From Clostridia bacterium (GTDB taxonomy: Bacteria > Bacillota > Clostridia > Christensenellales > CAG-138), in NCBI GenBank assembly GCA_017523925.1, contig JAFWVQ010000019.1:1-54292 (forward strand): a stretch of DNA of 54,292 bases, in the 5' to 3' direction. Position numbers and translations under genes: made by a program. This document shows positions 53,354-54,292 of the stretch, one piece after another. The notes beneath the pieces were generated by a model. It had not been told where the DNA came from. It worked only from the letters and a program-made list of their open reading frames with translations, and did no database searches. The first letter of the stretch is position 1. Every line of letters begins with the position of its first letter.

Positions 53354-53959
53354 ATGGAGAATATAGAAGAAACCATCGTATCTATTCAGCGCGCTTATCC
53401 CAAGTGCATGAGCAAAGAGCAGTTTTATAAAGTCGCTCACATCAGTAAGGCAACAGCACTCTACCTGCTTAAAAGCGGCTTGGTTCGGAGCATTGACTCA
53501 GGGAAGAAGAGCCGCAGATACACTATCAAAACGAAGGATGTGGTCAAATACCTTCGCGATCGAGAGATAAACCCACAGAAATACTTGGTGAAAGACGGTT
53601 GGTACAGTACGAGATCGCTCAAAACGCAAGATGAGGCAATAAGGCGGACTATGCTCAACATCAATGAAAGCCAGCGAAGAAAACTCTATGTTTTTATCAA
53701 GAAAGAGCTTTCTGAATACGATGATCTGCTTACTACTAATCAAATATGTGAGCTTCTTGGGTACTCATCAAGCACGCCTGCAAACTGGCTCGCTACAGGA
53801 AAGATAAAAGGCTTTTTGATCGCAGGACGATATAAATTCCCCAAATCATCGCTAATCGAGTTTTTGATCTCGGATGAATCATTCAGAATCAGCCGAATGG
53901 GAACGGGGCATCAATTGCTGCTCTTCCGTTTTATAAAGGCAAACAAAATAAAGAACTGA
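53354..53959 (+). CDS. Protein with two excisionase-like HTH domains
   Basis: A 201-residue soluble basic protein in AT-richer DNA. It has two segments resembling winged/MerR-Xis-type DNA-binding units: the first (about 19-70) includes MSKEQFYKVAHISKATALYL and KTKDVVKYL; the second (about 125-175) LLTTNQICELLGYSSSTPAN and FPKSSLIEFLISD. Such units occur in phage excisionases and transposon accessory proteins. AAGGCGG precedes the ATG. A long hairpin follows the gene. No integrase or other mobile-element gene is in the window. The role is unknown. Confidence 0.65.
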   Translation: MENIEETIVSIQRAYPKCMSKEQFYKVAHISKATALYLLKSGLVRSIDSGKKSRRYTIKTKDVVKYLRDREINPQKYLVKDGWYSTRSLKTQDEAIRRTMLNINESQRRKLYVFIKKELSEYDDLLTTNQICELLGYSSSTPANWLATGKIKGFLIAGRYKFPKSSLIEFLISDESFRISRMGTGHQLLLFRFIKANKIKN

Positions 53960-53970
53960 TAGAAAAGAAA

Positions 53971-54024
53971 AAAGGTCGGGCAGATCGTTTTCTCGCGAAG
54001 GAGAAAATGATTGGCCCGGCCTTT
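53971..54024 (+). terminator. Long hairpin after the double-HTH gene
   Basis: The 24-nt arm starting AAAGGTCGGG (53971-53994) pairs with 54001-54024 with only one mismatch and three G-U wobbles, around a 6-nt loop. Wobbles occur in the sense of plus-strand RNA, so it is likely made as RNA from the HTH gene. No T-run longer than three follows. Confidence 0.6.
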
Positions 54025-54046
54025 GCAGTATGCGCTGATAGAGCTT

Positions 54047-54292
54047 TTACATTTTAATTATTCCGTCATGCCCCTCCCCCGTCATTCGTTCAGATAAACC
54101 AAACGGGGAGCTCTGGATGATATTTTCTCTCAACATTCCCGGCTGCGGGCAGCAGCAGATCACTGCGCCCATACCGCGCGTTTTATCGTTAACCCTATCA
54201 AGAACTGTGAATGCCGATGTTGCATCCGCTGTCACATTTGCGCTCTGTTTGATCTCGATCGGATGCAGCACTCCGTTTTCCTCGATTATAAG
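54047..54292 (-). CDS. C-terminal part of an AAA-type ATPase, DUF4143-like (5' end outside window)
   Basis: Eighty-one in-frame residues entering from the right window edge and ending at a TAA. The start of the visible part has IIEENGVLHPIEIK, and the PIEIK motif is typical of the C-terminal nuclease-like DUF4143 domain of ATP-binding proteins of mostly unknown function. The following part (KTRGMGAVICCCPQPGML) fits the same domain. The ATPase domain would lie beyond the window. Such genes are common singletons in gut bacteria. Confidence 0.65.
   Translation of the reverse strand, partial: LIIEENGVLHPIEIKQSANVTADATSAFTVLDRVNDKTRGMGAVICCCPQPGMLRENIIQSSPFGLSERMTGEGHDGIIKM

Overview
This is a moderately high-GC (by eye clearly above 50%) chromosomal segment of an uncultured-looking Clostridia/Firmicutes bacterium, probably a gut anaerobe. 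The evidence is the yicC-gmk-rpoZ-priA block, zinc-type ribosomal protein L28, S21, CarD, single-chain GlyRS, strong GGAGG ribosome sites, TTGACA/TATAAT promoters with 17-bp spacers, frequent TTG starts, dockerin proteins and many ferredoxin-age enzymes. No rRNA, tRNA, CRISPR array or complete transposon is visible.

Layout. 1-5.5 kb: glutaredoxin fragment, Crp/Fnr regulator, a pyruvate kinase lacking its C-terminal domain, lpdA and a UDP-sugar pyrophosphorylase. 5.6-9.6 kb (minus): small accessory enzymes and hypotheticals, then rpmB-glyS. 9.7-16.2 kb (plus): TspO, two tandem secreted repeat/dockerin proteins, serC and serA. 16.3-22.3 kb (minus): trpS, an L,D-transpeptidase lipoprotein, and an aspT-tdh-kbl operon that would break threonine down to glycine and acetyl-CoA. 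22.4-30.7 kb: sirtuin, CarD, purine nucleoside phosphorylase, rpsU, then yicC-gmk-rpoZ-priA-ClC. 30.8-38.9 kb: MATE transporter plus radical SAM protein, an ECF sigma/anti-sigma pair, a methyltransferase, greA and lysS.

From about 38.4 kb onward the region is more accessory: unrecognised ORFs, two separate HExxH proteins, a Sel1 protein, a second radical SAM enzyme, GNAT acetyltransferases (one an apparent internally deleted remnant), a MarR regulator with a striking His/Cys-rich tail under a textbook double operator, an LMW phosphatase, a CDF metal transporter of the Asn-Asp-Asp-Asp type, an epimerase, and a flavodoxin/aldo-keto reductase/TetR redox cluster. The last 1.4 kb is AT-richer and carries a double-HTH protein and the tail of an AAA ATPase, which suggests mobile or horizontally acquired DNA.

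The observations most worth following are the His-tailed MarR with its symmetrical operator/promoter, the tandem Cys-rich dockerin proteins, the truncated pyruvate kinase with the nested inverted repeat behind it, and the ECF sigma/anti-sigma pair. I did not find a clear-cut multi-gene system that I could call new with confidence.
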